Origin: Polytrichum commune
Taxonomy: Eukaryota; Streptophyta; Polytrichopsida; Polytrichales; Polytrichaceae
Direction: 5' to 3'
Assembly: GCA_950295325.1 (NCBI GenBank)
Contig: OX485803.1
Location: 25,050,001 to 25,101,553, forward strand
DNA: 51,553 bases
The notes under the pieces were generated by a model. The model saw only the letters and a program-made list of their open reading frames with translations. It searched no databases and was not told where the DNA came from. Of this stretch, positions 40,200 through 51,553 are shown piece after piece. The position numbers were made by a program, and so were the translations under genes. The number at the start of each line of letters is the position of its first letter. Position 1 is the first letter of the stretch.

Positions 40200-41690
40200 T
40201 AGTTTTTGGAGCTAGGAGTATGGTATAGGGAATGTTATCCCGGGTGTAGGGGGGGGGGGGGGGGAAGAATGGGACCTTAGTAACAAAGTAATTTGGAGGA
40301 AAGAAATGGTAACCGGAAAATGATATGAATTGAGGTTAAAGGAAAGTGTCTTGTGGCATGTGAGGGTTGGAAGGGTGCATTAGGTAATGTAATAGCCGTT
40401 AATCATAACGGTGGTGGAAATTTCTTGTCCCTTTGTTGGAATAAGGTGGAGTGGTTAGAGATGGGAGTTAGGTTCACATTGTCTCTAAAATAGTGCCACT
40501 CAAGGTTGTCTAGTGTAAAAAGGGTGTGATGGCAGTCATGGGTATGTCATGATAAGAACATGTCTATGTTGAAGTCGCCGGCGAAGATGGTATATGCTTG
40601 AGGGTGTAGGAGAAGGGTATGAACAATTGTTTGTTCAATGTAAAGGATTAGGTGAATGTCATCAAGGTGCATGGGCATATAAAAGTGGGGGATAATATGG
40701 GGTTGAAAGGGGGTGTTGAGAACTTGAAGGATTTGCAGGTACTTGGATAAATATACCGGGGTGTGGAGTTTTGTGATATTTCAAGGGTAATGTACATAAT
40801 TTTGAATCATGATCATGCAACCACCTCTTGAGGGAGTGTAAAAAATGGAGGGTCATTAGGCGCATGTAGTAAGATCATTAATGCTATTATGGATGAGTTT
40901 GTAAGTTGAGAATTTGGCTTGGGGATTTGTGTTTAGGAAGCTTAGTTTCTTGTAGGAAAATAAAGGGATTATGTCACTGGTGTGATCAAGAATGCGTTAC
41001 ATATCTAGGAGGTTTGTACTTAGGTGGCTATGTTCCAGGCAATGCACATGAGAAGAGAGAGGGACATGGGCAAAGGTGGGGCCTACGTGAGACCCGGAGG
41101 AAGAAATGGGGGTGAGGGTGCGGGTGAGGGTGAGGGTGTGAAACCATTTATTGGGAGGTGGTATTGGAGGGATTGATTTAGTAGTAAAAAGGGGACATGG
41201 GGAATTTGTGAGAGAGTTGGTCAAATGTGAACGGGTGTTTTTGGGAGATTTGGGTGTGTATATGTATTCACGAAAGAGGGTTATGGGATAAGTAGTGTCA
41301 TTGGTGTTTGGGAGGAGGGTGTGGACATGGGAAGGGGCGGTGGACATGCTAGGGGTGGGGGAGGAAGTGTGGAGGCATCGCAATATTGTGAGATCCAGTT
41401 GGGGAAGTGGTTGGATAGGATATTTCGCATGTGTGGAGTTTGGGGCTAATTGGCGTTATGAGTGTAAGTATGATGTAATAATGGTGATAATGATCAAGTA
41501 ATTGGGTGTGTCTAGAGAGGTTGGGGAATCGGTGTTGGATATGTGGGGGTAATGATGGACATGAAGTTGTGCAAGAGGTGATTGTATTTAGGTTTTGGGG
41601 CAAGTGTGGAGGGAAATAGTATGGTTTTTGATGTGCGGTGAAAATATGGGGCATATTGCGCATTAAGGGATATATTGTTTCGTTCGACAT
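40200..41690 (-). pseudogene. LINE APE-type endonuclease and upstream part (broken)
   Basis: On the minus strand LQETKL (40955-40938) and GDFNIDMF (about 40579-40556) are hallmark motifs of the apurinic-like endonuclease of LINEs. The first has the catalytic Glu and the second the Asp/Asn pair. Pro/Ser/Thr/His-rich frames at 41383-40997 and 41690-41349 precede them and probably belong to the end of ORF1 or the start of ORF2. Poly-G runs on the plus strand (up to 14-16 nt near 40250) and stops interrupt the frame. It is the 5' part of the same LINE as the RT at 38.7-39.3 kb. Confidence 0.8.
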
Positions 41691-44600
41691 CTCTTGATAA
41701 AAGTATGAGTCATTTATTGTTGATAATGTATCCTTGGATGTATTTCAAGCTGGGGTGTTTTGTCCAAGGTTTTCTTAAAATATAAAATGTTAGGGTTTGG
41801 AATGGTTGTGAAGAATAAAATGGGGTCGGGGATGTTGGGTGGAGGGGATTTCTTGTGTGGGTGAGGATAACATTCTTTTAGCAAATAGACTAGAGTGGTT
41901 GCTGGGGGATGTGGTTAAAGGGCGGACCAAGTAAGGGGGGTGATTGTTGTTAAAGAGACGAATATTTGAGTAAGTGGGAAGACAATTTAGATAAATGGTT
42001 TTAATTTAAAGTGGAGGAGGATGGTGTGAGAGAGGAGTATATGTGTTTGCATAAGACGTGGTGTCTATGATCCGAAGGCCTTGGGCGAGAGGTTGCCAAT
42101 TGTCGGCTTAAGAGGTGGGATGTTACGTGTGGTTGATAGAGGCGAGAGGAGCGCAAGGAGAGATGAAGATGACAAGGTGCAAGGCTTGTGAAGCTAGATA
42201 AATTTTTGAGCTTGATTTGTTGTTTTTTGGTGGGTAGTGTATTGTATGCAAGGGTTTGTGAATCCCTAGGAGAGGAAATGGGAATTATGTGTACTTCGGT
42301 AAAAACACGGTTGTTGTGTGAGATTGAGCTTGGTAAGTCGATTGAGAGAGCAATGATGATGTGCTATGTGATGTGGGAGATTTAAGGGACGTGAGATGGA
42401 ATGAGTTGTGTGTTTGATGTGGAATTGTGGGTAAGAATAGCGAGTGTAAGAGAGATTGTGAATTGGAGAAACAAAATCAAAGGACAAAAAAAAGTTGTAT
42501 GGATGTGACCCCTTGCATTAATGATATATGAAATACATGAAGTCTTGGATAAAACATACCTAAAGAGAAAACGAGTTGTTGGACTTGTGAAAGTTGTCTA
42601 GACATCATGGAATGAGATTGTGTGATGAGTAAAGTGTCCATGTGGGATGATGGATTTGGAGTGGGTGGTGATATGCTCAATTGTGCCCTATGGTAAAGGT
42701 GAATTGCCTCAATGTTGTGTGAAGCATTAAGCATTTGCCAATGAGTTATGTGGCATGGTGATCATAATGTTGATTGACGCTCTGTTGAGTTTGTGATGAG
42801 ATCTCGCGTGTGGATGGTTGAACGTCGAGTTGCAATTTGTCTAATATGGTGTCCAACCTCATCTTTGTGATGCAACCTCTTCTTGGAGCACGGTCTGGAA
42901 GTGTCCCAGGGAGTATGTAATTTTAGTTTTGTCCACCAAACTACATCAATGGTTGCGAAGGTATGTCAATTTGTGTCCATGCTACCCGTTTCAAGTGATG
43001 CTTGAGAAGGTTGTTCTCCATCTATAGAGTTCCGATGAGGGACGAAGTCTAGAATTCGCTCCATAAAATCCACATGTTTTATCTAGCTCCAAATGGTATA
43101 AATTGTGGTTGTTTCACATATTATAAAGGCGATCCCAAAATGTTGACCAAGTGGATCTTTATTGGCAAGTCCACAAGACACGAAGGCAATGGTTTTTGGA
43201 TGAAACAATCCCCTAAGAGAATTGAAGGCACGTTCTTGTGAATAGTTGGTATTGACTCCTTTCATGTATATGGTGAGACATAGGTTCCTTACATGGGTTC
43301 TTTCCATTGATAAAACCTAGAGCTAGTTTGGTAGGAATGGAAACATTGAGCTTGAGATTATCCATGAAAGGGGGTCTTTTGAAGAGATGTGCTCTTGTTG
43401 GTTCAGTCATGAGTGAGATGAAGGCATAGTCTGATTTATTGGAGGGTCTTTGCAAGTGAGGGACTTCGACTAATGTGCCAACAAGATATTTATGTTGGTT
43501 AAAGCGAATGGCAAAAGCTCTTACTCCATGGCTTCTAAGTGGATCAACTTTAATTCAAAATTTAATGTATTAAGTTGAAGAAGGAAGGTTGAAACCTTTG
43601 TCAACTTTCCCACATACTAGTTTTTCATATAAGGTCATGGATAAATACTCTATGTCCGACTGAGGGTGTTTAAGGTCAACCTTAATGAATCAAGTCCAAA
43701 ATTTGGCTCCGGATGTGTTAGTGTAGACAAAGGCAATAATAGGCATGGAGAAAGTGGTTCCTAGTTAAATGTGCATGAGTGCGAAACGGATTGTACCAAA
43801 TTCTCTGATATGATGTCCAAGGATTTCCTAGCTAGTGTCAAACCTAATTTGCACTTGGTATTTGAGGGCAAGGTATGTTTCTTGGTGATTAGGCAATTCA
43901 ATGAAGTGCATTATCTGTCGGGGTGTTTCGTTTAGTTGAACGTGTGGGAGCAAGGTTTTAGAGACTCTCATGACTGTGTTGTAATAAGTGAGGATTTGTT
44001 GGATATTTTATTGGGAATTGCATGAATTAAATATGTCATGTTGGGAAGGGATGGATGCGGAAGGGTGAAGTCCAGTTGTGTGTAGAAGCGTTGTAAAATA
44101 TTATAGCCACACCATAAATAGTCCATTGGAGGTTTGTATGTAGCATTTGGATTATGTTGTAATGGGTGAGTTGATGTTAGTGAAAGGGCATGTGGGAGTG
44201 AAGGGAATAAAATATTGATTGGAGTAGGGGAGGAGTTAGGGGAAGCATATTGGTATGGTGAGTGGAGTGAGGATTGTGGGATGTTACCTCATCTAGTGGG
44301 AGATTGGGGTTGAAATTATCATGGTTGCCATGGTTGTGAACTCCTTTGCCTGCAAATGTTGATGGAGGTGATGCTAGTCACTTGCCCTGAGGGTTGATTC
44401 TTCATCGGAGGCTTAAATGATGTGTTTGGGTCACTATGCAATTAGACTCCTTATATACAAGAAGTTTATTGAGAAAAAACGAATGTATATGGACTAACAA
44501 CATGCTAGAAAATGGACTCATGTATTTGAATTGAGTTTCTCAATTCAATGTGATAAATGCCTCCACTACATATACAAAATGCGAATCATGCATTAATTAT

Positions 44601-45889
44601 GCCTTTATTACATGTAAAATTCATGTTACTCTATACCAAGAAAATCATTGAACATTTTTTTGTTGTTGTTCATAAGATGTAACTCAATGATTGCATCAAA
44701 CAAACAAATACAATAGCACAATAACTTAGCGACAAATCCAAAGAGCAAAACTCAAAGGAGCACATGAGCACTCCAAGAGTCTCTAGTTTGTCCTCCAACC
44801 CAAATTGCAAAACCTCACAAAAATGGACAAGGGAGTCATTGAGGATTATTACCATATGACAACAATGATGAATGTAAATTGGATAAAATTAATACACCTA
44901 TCCTCAAAAATTTCACTAAACCTTAGGGCCCCCTTATGTACATCTACCTTTACTGTAAATTTCGTAAAAGCCTTTTTTAATGTACAAATTTCTTAATACC
45001 CCTTCACTTATGTATACTATGTACACTAGTGCCTCAAATAAAACCTTTTTTTACACTCATGTTAGTTCATACGTGATATAAAGAGTCCACCCCCATGGTT
45101 GCTTGCTATTGGAGTTGATTGTTTGGTAGGAGTTGGGATCGTTGTGTTGTAGCACGTGGGAAAGTTCAAAGAAGGTACGGTTGGAATGGGGGTTGGATGG
45201 GTTTGCGGCACTGCATATTTGTGAGCACTCCAAGGAGTGGGAAGGTGGAAGCATGGTGGTGTGAGTGCTAACAAGGGGAGGAGGTGCATGTGTTGTGACA
45301 ATAGCAAGGGTTGATGTGAAGACAAGGCGAGACGGTGGGAGTGGCCACGTGATGAGCTATATGTTGTGCGCATAGGTGAAGTCCATCCAATGTGGATGGA
45401 CACTAGAACATTTGTCATGTTGTAAGGAGAAGGTGATAGAAAAGATTTGCAACAAAGTGTGAGATGTATAGTTGTTGTAGTGGTGGGGTCAGCGTTTGGG
45501 AACAATTGAGGAGTGGTAGGTGTGAAGAAGAAGAAGAAAAAGGTGGGTTGCAAGAATTTGACTCAACAAGGGGTTGAAGGAACTATATGGTTGTAAGGGA
45601 GGAAGAATATGCTAGAGGCTGAGGATTGTAAGAGAGGGAATCTTACATGTGGGTGTGGAGTTGGAGAAGACGAGAAATGGTAAGGTGGTGGAGAGTTCAA
45701 GGTTGCAGGTTGAGGAGTAGGAATGGAAAAGGGTGGGCAAAGAGGGTTAGTACCAAAAGTGGTGTAGAGAGAAATTAGGAGGTGAAGCTGAAAAAAAAAT
45801 GCAGATCATGGGAGATGGCGGTATTTATGTGGACAAGGATAATATAGTTGAAAGTTGGGGTGTGACTTCACAAGTGCGAGTTGCCACAA
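41691..45889. other. Probable LINE-derived DNA, no supported gene
   Basis: Short frames only, with G/T-biased plus strand continuing from the LINE. The 80-codon minus frame at 43455-43213 and the 163-codon one at 45553-45062 are the longest; neither has a motif I recognise. Confidence 0.35.
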
Positions 45890-47297
45890 GTGACAGAGGT
45901 CATCCCCTCAAACATAAGCCACACATGTGCATCTAAACTAGTGACTCATTTATCCCCCCCAATGACCACGACATAGGAAACACCGTTGGCCCTTAAAGTC
46001 TACAACCGACACACAAACCTATGAATAGCATAAAAACTCCCAAGACTACAAAACATATTGGACCAAACTAAATGCTATACTCCTAGTTGTGTTACAAAAC
46101 ACTATCCACATGACACCTTCATCCTCACATATAATCTCAACAACATTTACTTGATAAATAACCATATAAGACACCCCTCCTCTTAACACCACCATCATGA
46201 CAAACTATTCATCGCAAGCATGATTTACCAAATCATATGGTCCACACACCGCATATCAATCCAAAAGGTCATAACTCACACTGGCATTCTAGGAAACGAA
46301 GTCACAGACCGCCTAGCGTATGATGGAACCACACGCAACAAACCTCACCCTTCACCACACATACACATCGCACATACCGCACCATATTGGCTCAATGGAA
46401 TCCCAACAAGAGAACATAATGGCAAAATCCGGAACCTTCATGCATACATGAACAAAAGTCTTAATAAAACTGAACCCACCCTCGTCCAGTCCAAATTCTC
46501 ATATGTAGACAAACGGGTTTCCAATGATCTAATTAACCATAAACTATCCAACCACTTTTGGAAACCCTCTAGCATATCTGGCACACAAATCACACAAACA
46601 CTTGAATTATGGTACACACAATACATGGGCAACCACCGAAACCACACTTCTTGGCTGCTTATCCACCCCAACCCAAACTGCATTTTTTGTCCAAACATTG
46701 TAACTGACACATGCCCACAGATCTATTTTCCACATGTACGCACCAACACATAAAACGACCCCAAATTGCCCGCCACAATAAAGCAATCCACCAAATCGCC
46801 CACACACTCCAATCTAACAAGCACACCAGATTCTACACTCACCAATGCCGGCAACGATAACTCAAGTCCACAAGATAACACAATACATGAACGGTTATTG
46901 TGTACAAGCTTCCCAACCCATGCACCTATCTAGCCCACCTTTGACCAAACATACTACGCATACTAGGCACCCCTATTGACAACCCCTCCCCATCAAATAC
47001 AGTCTAATTCATTGATTTCGCATATTGCCATGATGGATTTCCCACCACCGCAACTAAGGAGAAAGTCAATAAGTATAACCCACTCTTTCAAACCCTTAGA
47101 ACAAAAGGATGGAAAGTTAACCCCTTGGCACCATCACAGTTGGCGTACAAGGTGCTATACGTGAGCTTTCAATGCAAGCACTTAAGAACCTCAACATATC
47201 CCCTCAAGAAATCGAGAAGCTCATGAAATACCTCACCTCCATAGTCTTAAATAAGAGAAAACTCGACAACAAGCAAGCCCCCATGGACCCACCATAG
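45890..47297 (+). pseudogene. LINE 3' part: RNase H and C-terminal region, plus strand (5'-truncated, broken)
   Basis: The frame 46220-46753 has the RNase H end THTGILGNEVTDRLA, in which His and the GNE-x2-D motif carry catalytic residues. A C-x2-C...C stretch (PNCIFCPN) follows. Other frames continue the same product through 46976-47164 to a Lys-rich tail (EIEKLMKYL, NKRKLDNKQAP) that stops near 47297. RNase H after RT places it in the I-type group of LINEs. The orientation is opposite to the LINE at 38.7-41.7 kb, so it is either a separate copy or the inverted remainder of the same element. Confidence 0.75.
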
Positions 47298-48008
47298 GGC
47301 GTCGACTCTCCGCAATGACCACATTTATTACGTCAGAGAGCCCACCTTCTGACATGAAGGAATTACTCCTGACTTGAAGCTCGGCAAAACATGATCAAGG
47401 TCAAGAAGAACAAACTCCCCTTCACGTCAATGTACAAGAGCATTAATGTCCTTTTAATTTATTCATTATGTATAGAGCACGGTGCATTGGAATAGCAACA
47501 AATAAGTGGATTTGAACCAAGAAAAGAAATGCAAAGTTCAACAAGTTCATCAAACTATACATAAAAGTTTTTTGCGACACCGTCAACAATTTTACACATT
47601 AACTAGTCTCACATAACAATACTCGACGATGTGGGCCATGGGAATATAATCATGGGATGCTTAGTTTGAATATGAGCCGCCCTGTCGTTTTGCATCTCAT
47701 GGTTATATTCCGAGGGTCCACAAAACAAATGCACTACGTTGGGCAGATTCCGGAAGGTTCCATATACATTGTTTTGGAATACTCCACCCAGGTGGGAAGA
47801 AAATCAAGGGATAATTTAAACAGCAGCGACTCTGTACACTTTTGCTCATGCCAAGTTATCTCCTTCATATTCCTCAAACTCATGTATACTCTAAAACTCC
47901 GGGTCATAAAGCGCAAAGGTACATGCAGCATAAAAGCAGGAGATGTGGTGTGATCGATGTGCAAGCTCCTCGGCTCCAAATTCCGTTTCATGTTGTTTTA
48001 ATTGCACA

Positions 48009-48032
48009 CATATATATATATATATATATATA
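48009..48032. repeat. TA microsatellite
   Basis: Twelve TA units. A second run of eleven lies at 48281-48302. Confidence 0.95.
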
Positions 48033-48280
48033 GAATACAAAACTGTAAAGCTCGTGACATTAAATGAAGGGAATTTGGAGGCCTCTCGATCGATTGCTCG
48101 GCAATTTCCAAGGCTTGTGTATGACTTCCAGAAAGTAGTGTTGGTTTTATTGACTTTGGAGACAAAGAGCCTACAAGATTGAGTTATATTAAGTAGACCT
48201 TCAAATTTGGGTCAATTGAAGAAGGTGCTTGTTAACTTACAAATGGCTCAAAAGCCTGCGCCGCGACTCCAGTTATGACC

Positions 48281-48302
48281 TATATATATATATATATATA
48301 TA
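48281..48302. repeat. TA microsatellite
   Basis: Eleven TA units, 250 bp from the run at 48009. Confidence 0.95.
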
Positions 48303-51300
48303 ACCGTCAACGACAGCTCCAAGGGAAGCTGGAAGCATGCATTGAGTTAATGAAGAGGGCCGAATCAAACACAAGCCAAGTGATGAGTGCGGCTCCTTGA
48401 TTCTCATCCGAAGGCCGGTACTTGTTCACATGAAACATTAATATCTACTTTATAATATGTCATGTAAGAATTGATGGAGGATATTTTTATTTATGGTCAT
48501 TTATGTGGGCCCTTAGACAAACACCTAAAAATCCATAGCCATAACTAAAAATGTGATGTGGCTCGTCAAAAAACATCAACATTGCTCTTGAGTTTCATTT
48601 CGCAAGCATATCTCATCACCGAAAAGTATTTTAACTTAGGGCGGGCATAGAGACTCGCACGCATGGGTGAGAAGTTGAATTCGAATTCGGGAGGGTTGTT
48701 TTGCAACTATGGCATGGCGAATGAAGGGGGGATTCAAGCAGCCAAATGAGTGATAGTGGCTTGGTTGCAATCCTCGCGTGCGAGTACAAGTGTCACAACC
48801 ATACTTTTGTCACTTCTTGATATAGTTGTCGTGGAGTCCGCGAATTGGCCAACATGGTGGGGGGGGGGGGGGGTAGCGAGGGATTGTCCTAGAGGTTGCA
48901 AAGAGACATTAGTTTTGGCACAAACATGTTGCAAGGTTGTTTGCACTTGTAGACGCGCACGAAATTCAGCCTTGTTGTGAACAAAATGCTCAAAATTGAT
49001 GGTTTGGTCCAATATGTTCAAATCATTGGTTTGGTATGATGGGGGAGTCCAAGGAGGTATGGCACAAGTTGTTCAATGCAATGATGGCAGTTGGGGAGCC
49101 ACCCATGTTGCTATGGATCTTCGAGTAGATGCCATTGGCAAGAGGTCGTTGAGAGCTCAACGTAGTGGGAGCATAGGAGGTGCAACATGCACGCGAGCAT
49201 GGGGAGGACATGAGAAAGATATGAAGGGGAAGGCTAGGGAGCATAGTCGAGACCTCAAGGGAGTGGAAGGTTACCGAAGAGAGTTGTTGCCTTGCTCCAT
49301 CAACAACTACATATGCAATCCACCACTTGCCGCCCAACTTTGGTTCCCAACACCTGCACCAATACTTGACTATGGTGAGAGCTCGAGAAGGAAGCATATT
49401 TTGCCCCCCGGATGCAAAGGTTCCTTCCAAAATGAGTTTGTCCAAGTTTCCACAAGCATTACGACTCCCTCCCATGTTTTTCCCTTCTTGCAAGGTTTAG
49501 TATTCAACTTGGTCGAGGGCTCAATGCCTTCCACATATCCCTAGCTTGGTTCTAGTGACTTCAATTCGGGTGTAAACCCAACTTTAAACACCCCCCCCCC
49601 CCTCTCGAATTGTAACCAATCCTTCATGGGCCGCACAAATCTCAATGAAGCACATTTGTTTGTTCTTAAGTACAAGCCATGCCATATGACAATCAAATAC
49701 ATGTGTCTAATGAAGAAGAATGACCACATAAAGCCCACATACCTACATTGTGTTGAAGATGTTAGTTTTCACCATCTATTTTCAAAATGTGGTTGTCCCA
49801 ATGTATACATGGAAAGGGTTACAAACTATCTACCCTTGTTTGAATTAATGTGGACCACACTAATTCTTCAGCATTCAAATCTCTTCAAATTGAGATATCA
49901 ACATTAATTCAAATACTAACATGCTCAATGTGCACAATGTCCACAAATAAATTCCATTGTGTTTCAATTGATGTGTATCTTAAAGACATCCAACCAAACA
50001 TAAATTTGGTTTCTTCTCTCACAATGTGAAAGGTCGAGGAATGGATAGAATGAATGTTCCTCGCCTAAAGAGTCTAGATGCTTTGGAAGAAGAATATTGG
50101 CATGGTATTGTTGTCTTCTCTGAAATATATATTCTCTTGTTGAAGCCAAGCATTGGTGAAACGTGAATGACTTGGGAGTATTGAGTCCTTGATGACAACC
50201 ATGTCTATTGATTAATTAATGCATGTATCATAGAGGGCTCTCTATTCCAACAAAATAATAATCATATTTCTTTCAACTTCTGCCAAATGTCAATCCTACG
50301 TTGGTTGAGATCCTCCTGAATCCCATATGAAAATTACATTATGAAACTAGTAAATATGAAATGGTGTGCCCTCTACAGTACTATCCTTTTTTGTACAATG
50401 ACTTTACATAATTGCAAACTCATTCACGAAGATTCCGAGCTAGTTCATGAACCTCCCAACCAAATGTTATAAGAGTGTTTTTATAATTTCACAAACCCTC
50501 TAAATTAGTGTGTGATTCTTTTAATTTGACTTGACATGTGGCACACCTCAATTTCATGATAGTGGGCCTTTACCTCTAGAAACTTCATGAATCTTCCAAA
50601 ATAATTTCATAAATCTTTTCACACTTTGTGATTTTTGCATTCCCAACTTCTCGCCTCCTTGTTTCACATTCTTTGCCTTCTCATTGTTCATTTGTTCCAT
50701 TTTGATGTGTTTCCCTGGAAGCCTTTAGCCTTGAAATCAATTTTTCTTTGGTCTTTCATTACAATACCTCAAAACCAGAAGCAAGCAATGTTGGTTACAT
50801 AAATGATTATGTACAATCAAACATTGCACACATGGTCCAAGGTTGGATAAAGAGGTCAATGAAAATTTTGATAGAGCTACATTATTTTGTCTAATCAACG
50901 TGGGTTGCTAATTGGAGTTACATGTTTCTACAACTATTTCTAATATTATCATTTTTACCAACTAAGTTATATCATATTCTTTAGTGTGCGTACTAACCAC
51001 TTATGTTTTTTGGGTAAAAAAATGATACTCTCAGTAAAATGTTATAGCAATTCCAAATTCCAAATGATAACCCACACTAATTAGACAAAACAATGTAGTC
51101 GTGCGGAACAATTAGGAGAATCACATACATGGTGTATTTTTCTTTGTGAAATAAAGTTATATAATCCATGAAATTGATTTTGTGACGTTGTGAATATGGG
51201 TACCAAATCATGAAATTGTTCACAACATGTAGTGAAATTGGATGCATTTTCAAGATATAGTGGTTTTCTATAATAGTGAACTCCGTTCATGATTCCAATG

Positions 51301-51553
51301 AAATTAGTAGAACCTATTGCTAAATCAGTTTGTAAAATCATAAAATTGAGTTTGCACTTATATGAATTCATCTTACCAAAAGGAATATTCCATTTGCCTC
51401 AATTCCAAGAAACACACAAATTGATGTGATCTTAACTACAAACCGCTTTAGATAATGGGTTCACGCTAATTGAAGTAAGTAGTGTAATTAGAGAAGTTGG
51501 TTAGATTTTCAACATATTATTATTATAAGGTGCTTCATGGTTCATCTTTTATG

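Larger units (their letters stand above)
38686..45560 (-). mobile_element. Decayed LINE (APE endonuclease + RT), minus strand; left end lost, right limit uncertain
   Basis: The endonuclease (about 41.0-40.2 kb) and RT (39.3-38.7 kb) are in the right order and spacing for one LINE ORF2. Upstream, frames at 43455-43083 and 45553-45062 have LINE-like composition (Pro/Thr/His-rich, T/G-biased plus strand). I see no zinc knuckle or other ORF1 motif, so the extent beyond 41.7 kb is a guess. RNase H and the 3' end are absent on this strand and appear to be cut by the satellite-like array. Confidence 0.6.
47298..51553. other. Intergenic, no recognised gene
   Basis: The longest frames (48996-49544 plus, 182 codons; 49493-49023 minus, 156 codons) overlap on opposite strands and neither shows a known domain. 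One may be a relic of transposon coding sequence. A G17 run lies at about 48857-48873 and a C run at about 49591-49602. From 49.6 kb on the DNA is AT-rich and featureless. Confidence 0.4.

Noticed and set aside
48655-48710. tRNA- or SINE-like box B (TTGAATTCGAATTC)
   Set aside because: There is no matching box A at the right distance and no cloverleaf.
48996-49544. 182-codon plus-strand frame and the 156-codon minus frame opposite it
   Set aside because: Neither shows a known domain, and I cannot tell which, if any, was coding. They are left as unassigned.

Overview
The window looks like nuclear DNA of a land plant with a large, transposon-rich genome. A fern or another seed-free vascular plant is my best guess. 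The guess rests on a plant-type MED15 gene with about 20 introns, many of them long and full of repeats; on Ty1/copia and Ty3/gypsy retrotransposons; on an APE-endonuclease/RNase H LINE; and on MITEs. I could not run any search, so the species call is an inference.

Layout. Positions 1-3954 hold the 5' part of a Ty1/copia element on the minus strand: a 179-bp LTR, a half-tRNA primer-binding site, a long leader filled by eight copies of a 120-bp tandem repeat, and an open gag-protease-integrase frame that runs off the left edge. It is inserted into the polyprotein of a decayed plus-strand Ty3/gypsy element (3955-8642). That element has RT, RNase H and integrase, then a PHD-like zinc finger, a polypurine tract and a 3' LTR-like region. 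Positions 8643-15950 contain no gene I can support, only a near-perfect 59-bp-arm hairpin and a tandem duplication of about 310 bp.

The one host gene I am confident of lies on the minus strand: MED15, the Mediator tail subunit with an N-terminal KIX domain. Its coding exons run from 33262 down to 16308. I could chain 21 coding exons, all with GT-AG borders and compatible phases, to a predicted protein of about 1550 residues. The introns carry a 5S-rRNA-derived SINE-like family (two copies), a MITE with terminal inverted repeats, another dispersed repeat family and local duplications. One duplication copies the 5' splice site of exon 17.

Upstream of MED15 (34.8-35.5 kb) there are CTGT microsatellites and an array with a period of about 205 bp. 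A 533-bp Tourist-like MITE follows at 36.0-36.5 kb. From 37.3 to 38.7 kb there is a diverged satellite-like array with a 259-bp period. It abuts a broken LINE on the minus strand (RT and APE endonuclease, 38.7-41.7 kb, with possible 5' remains to about 45.6 kb). The RNase H and C-terminal end of a similar LINE lies on the plus strand at 45.9-47.3 kb. The rest, to 51553, shows no recognisable gene.

Most nonsense changes seen in the dead gypsy and LINE copies are C-to-T or G-to-A transitions. This is the pattern expected from deamination of methylated cytosine in silenced plant transposons.
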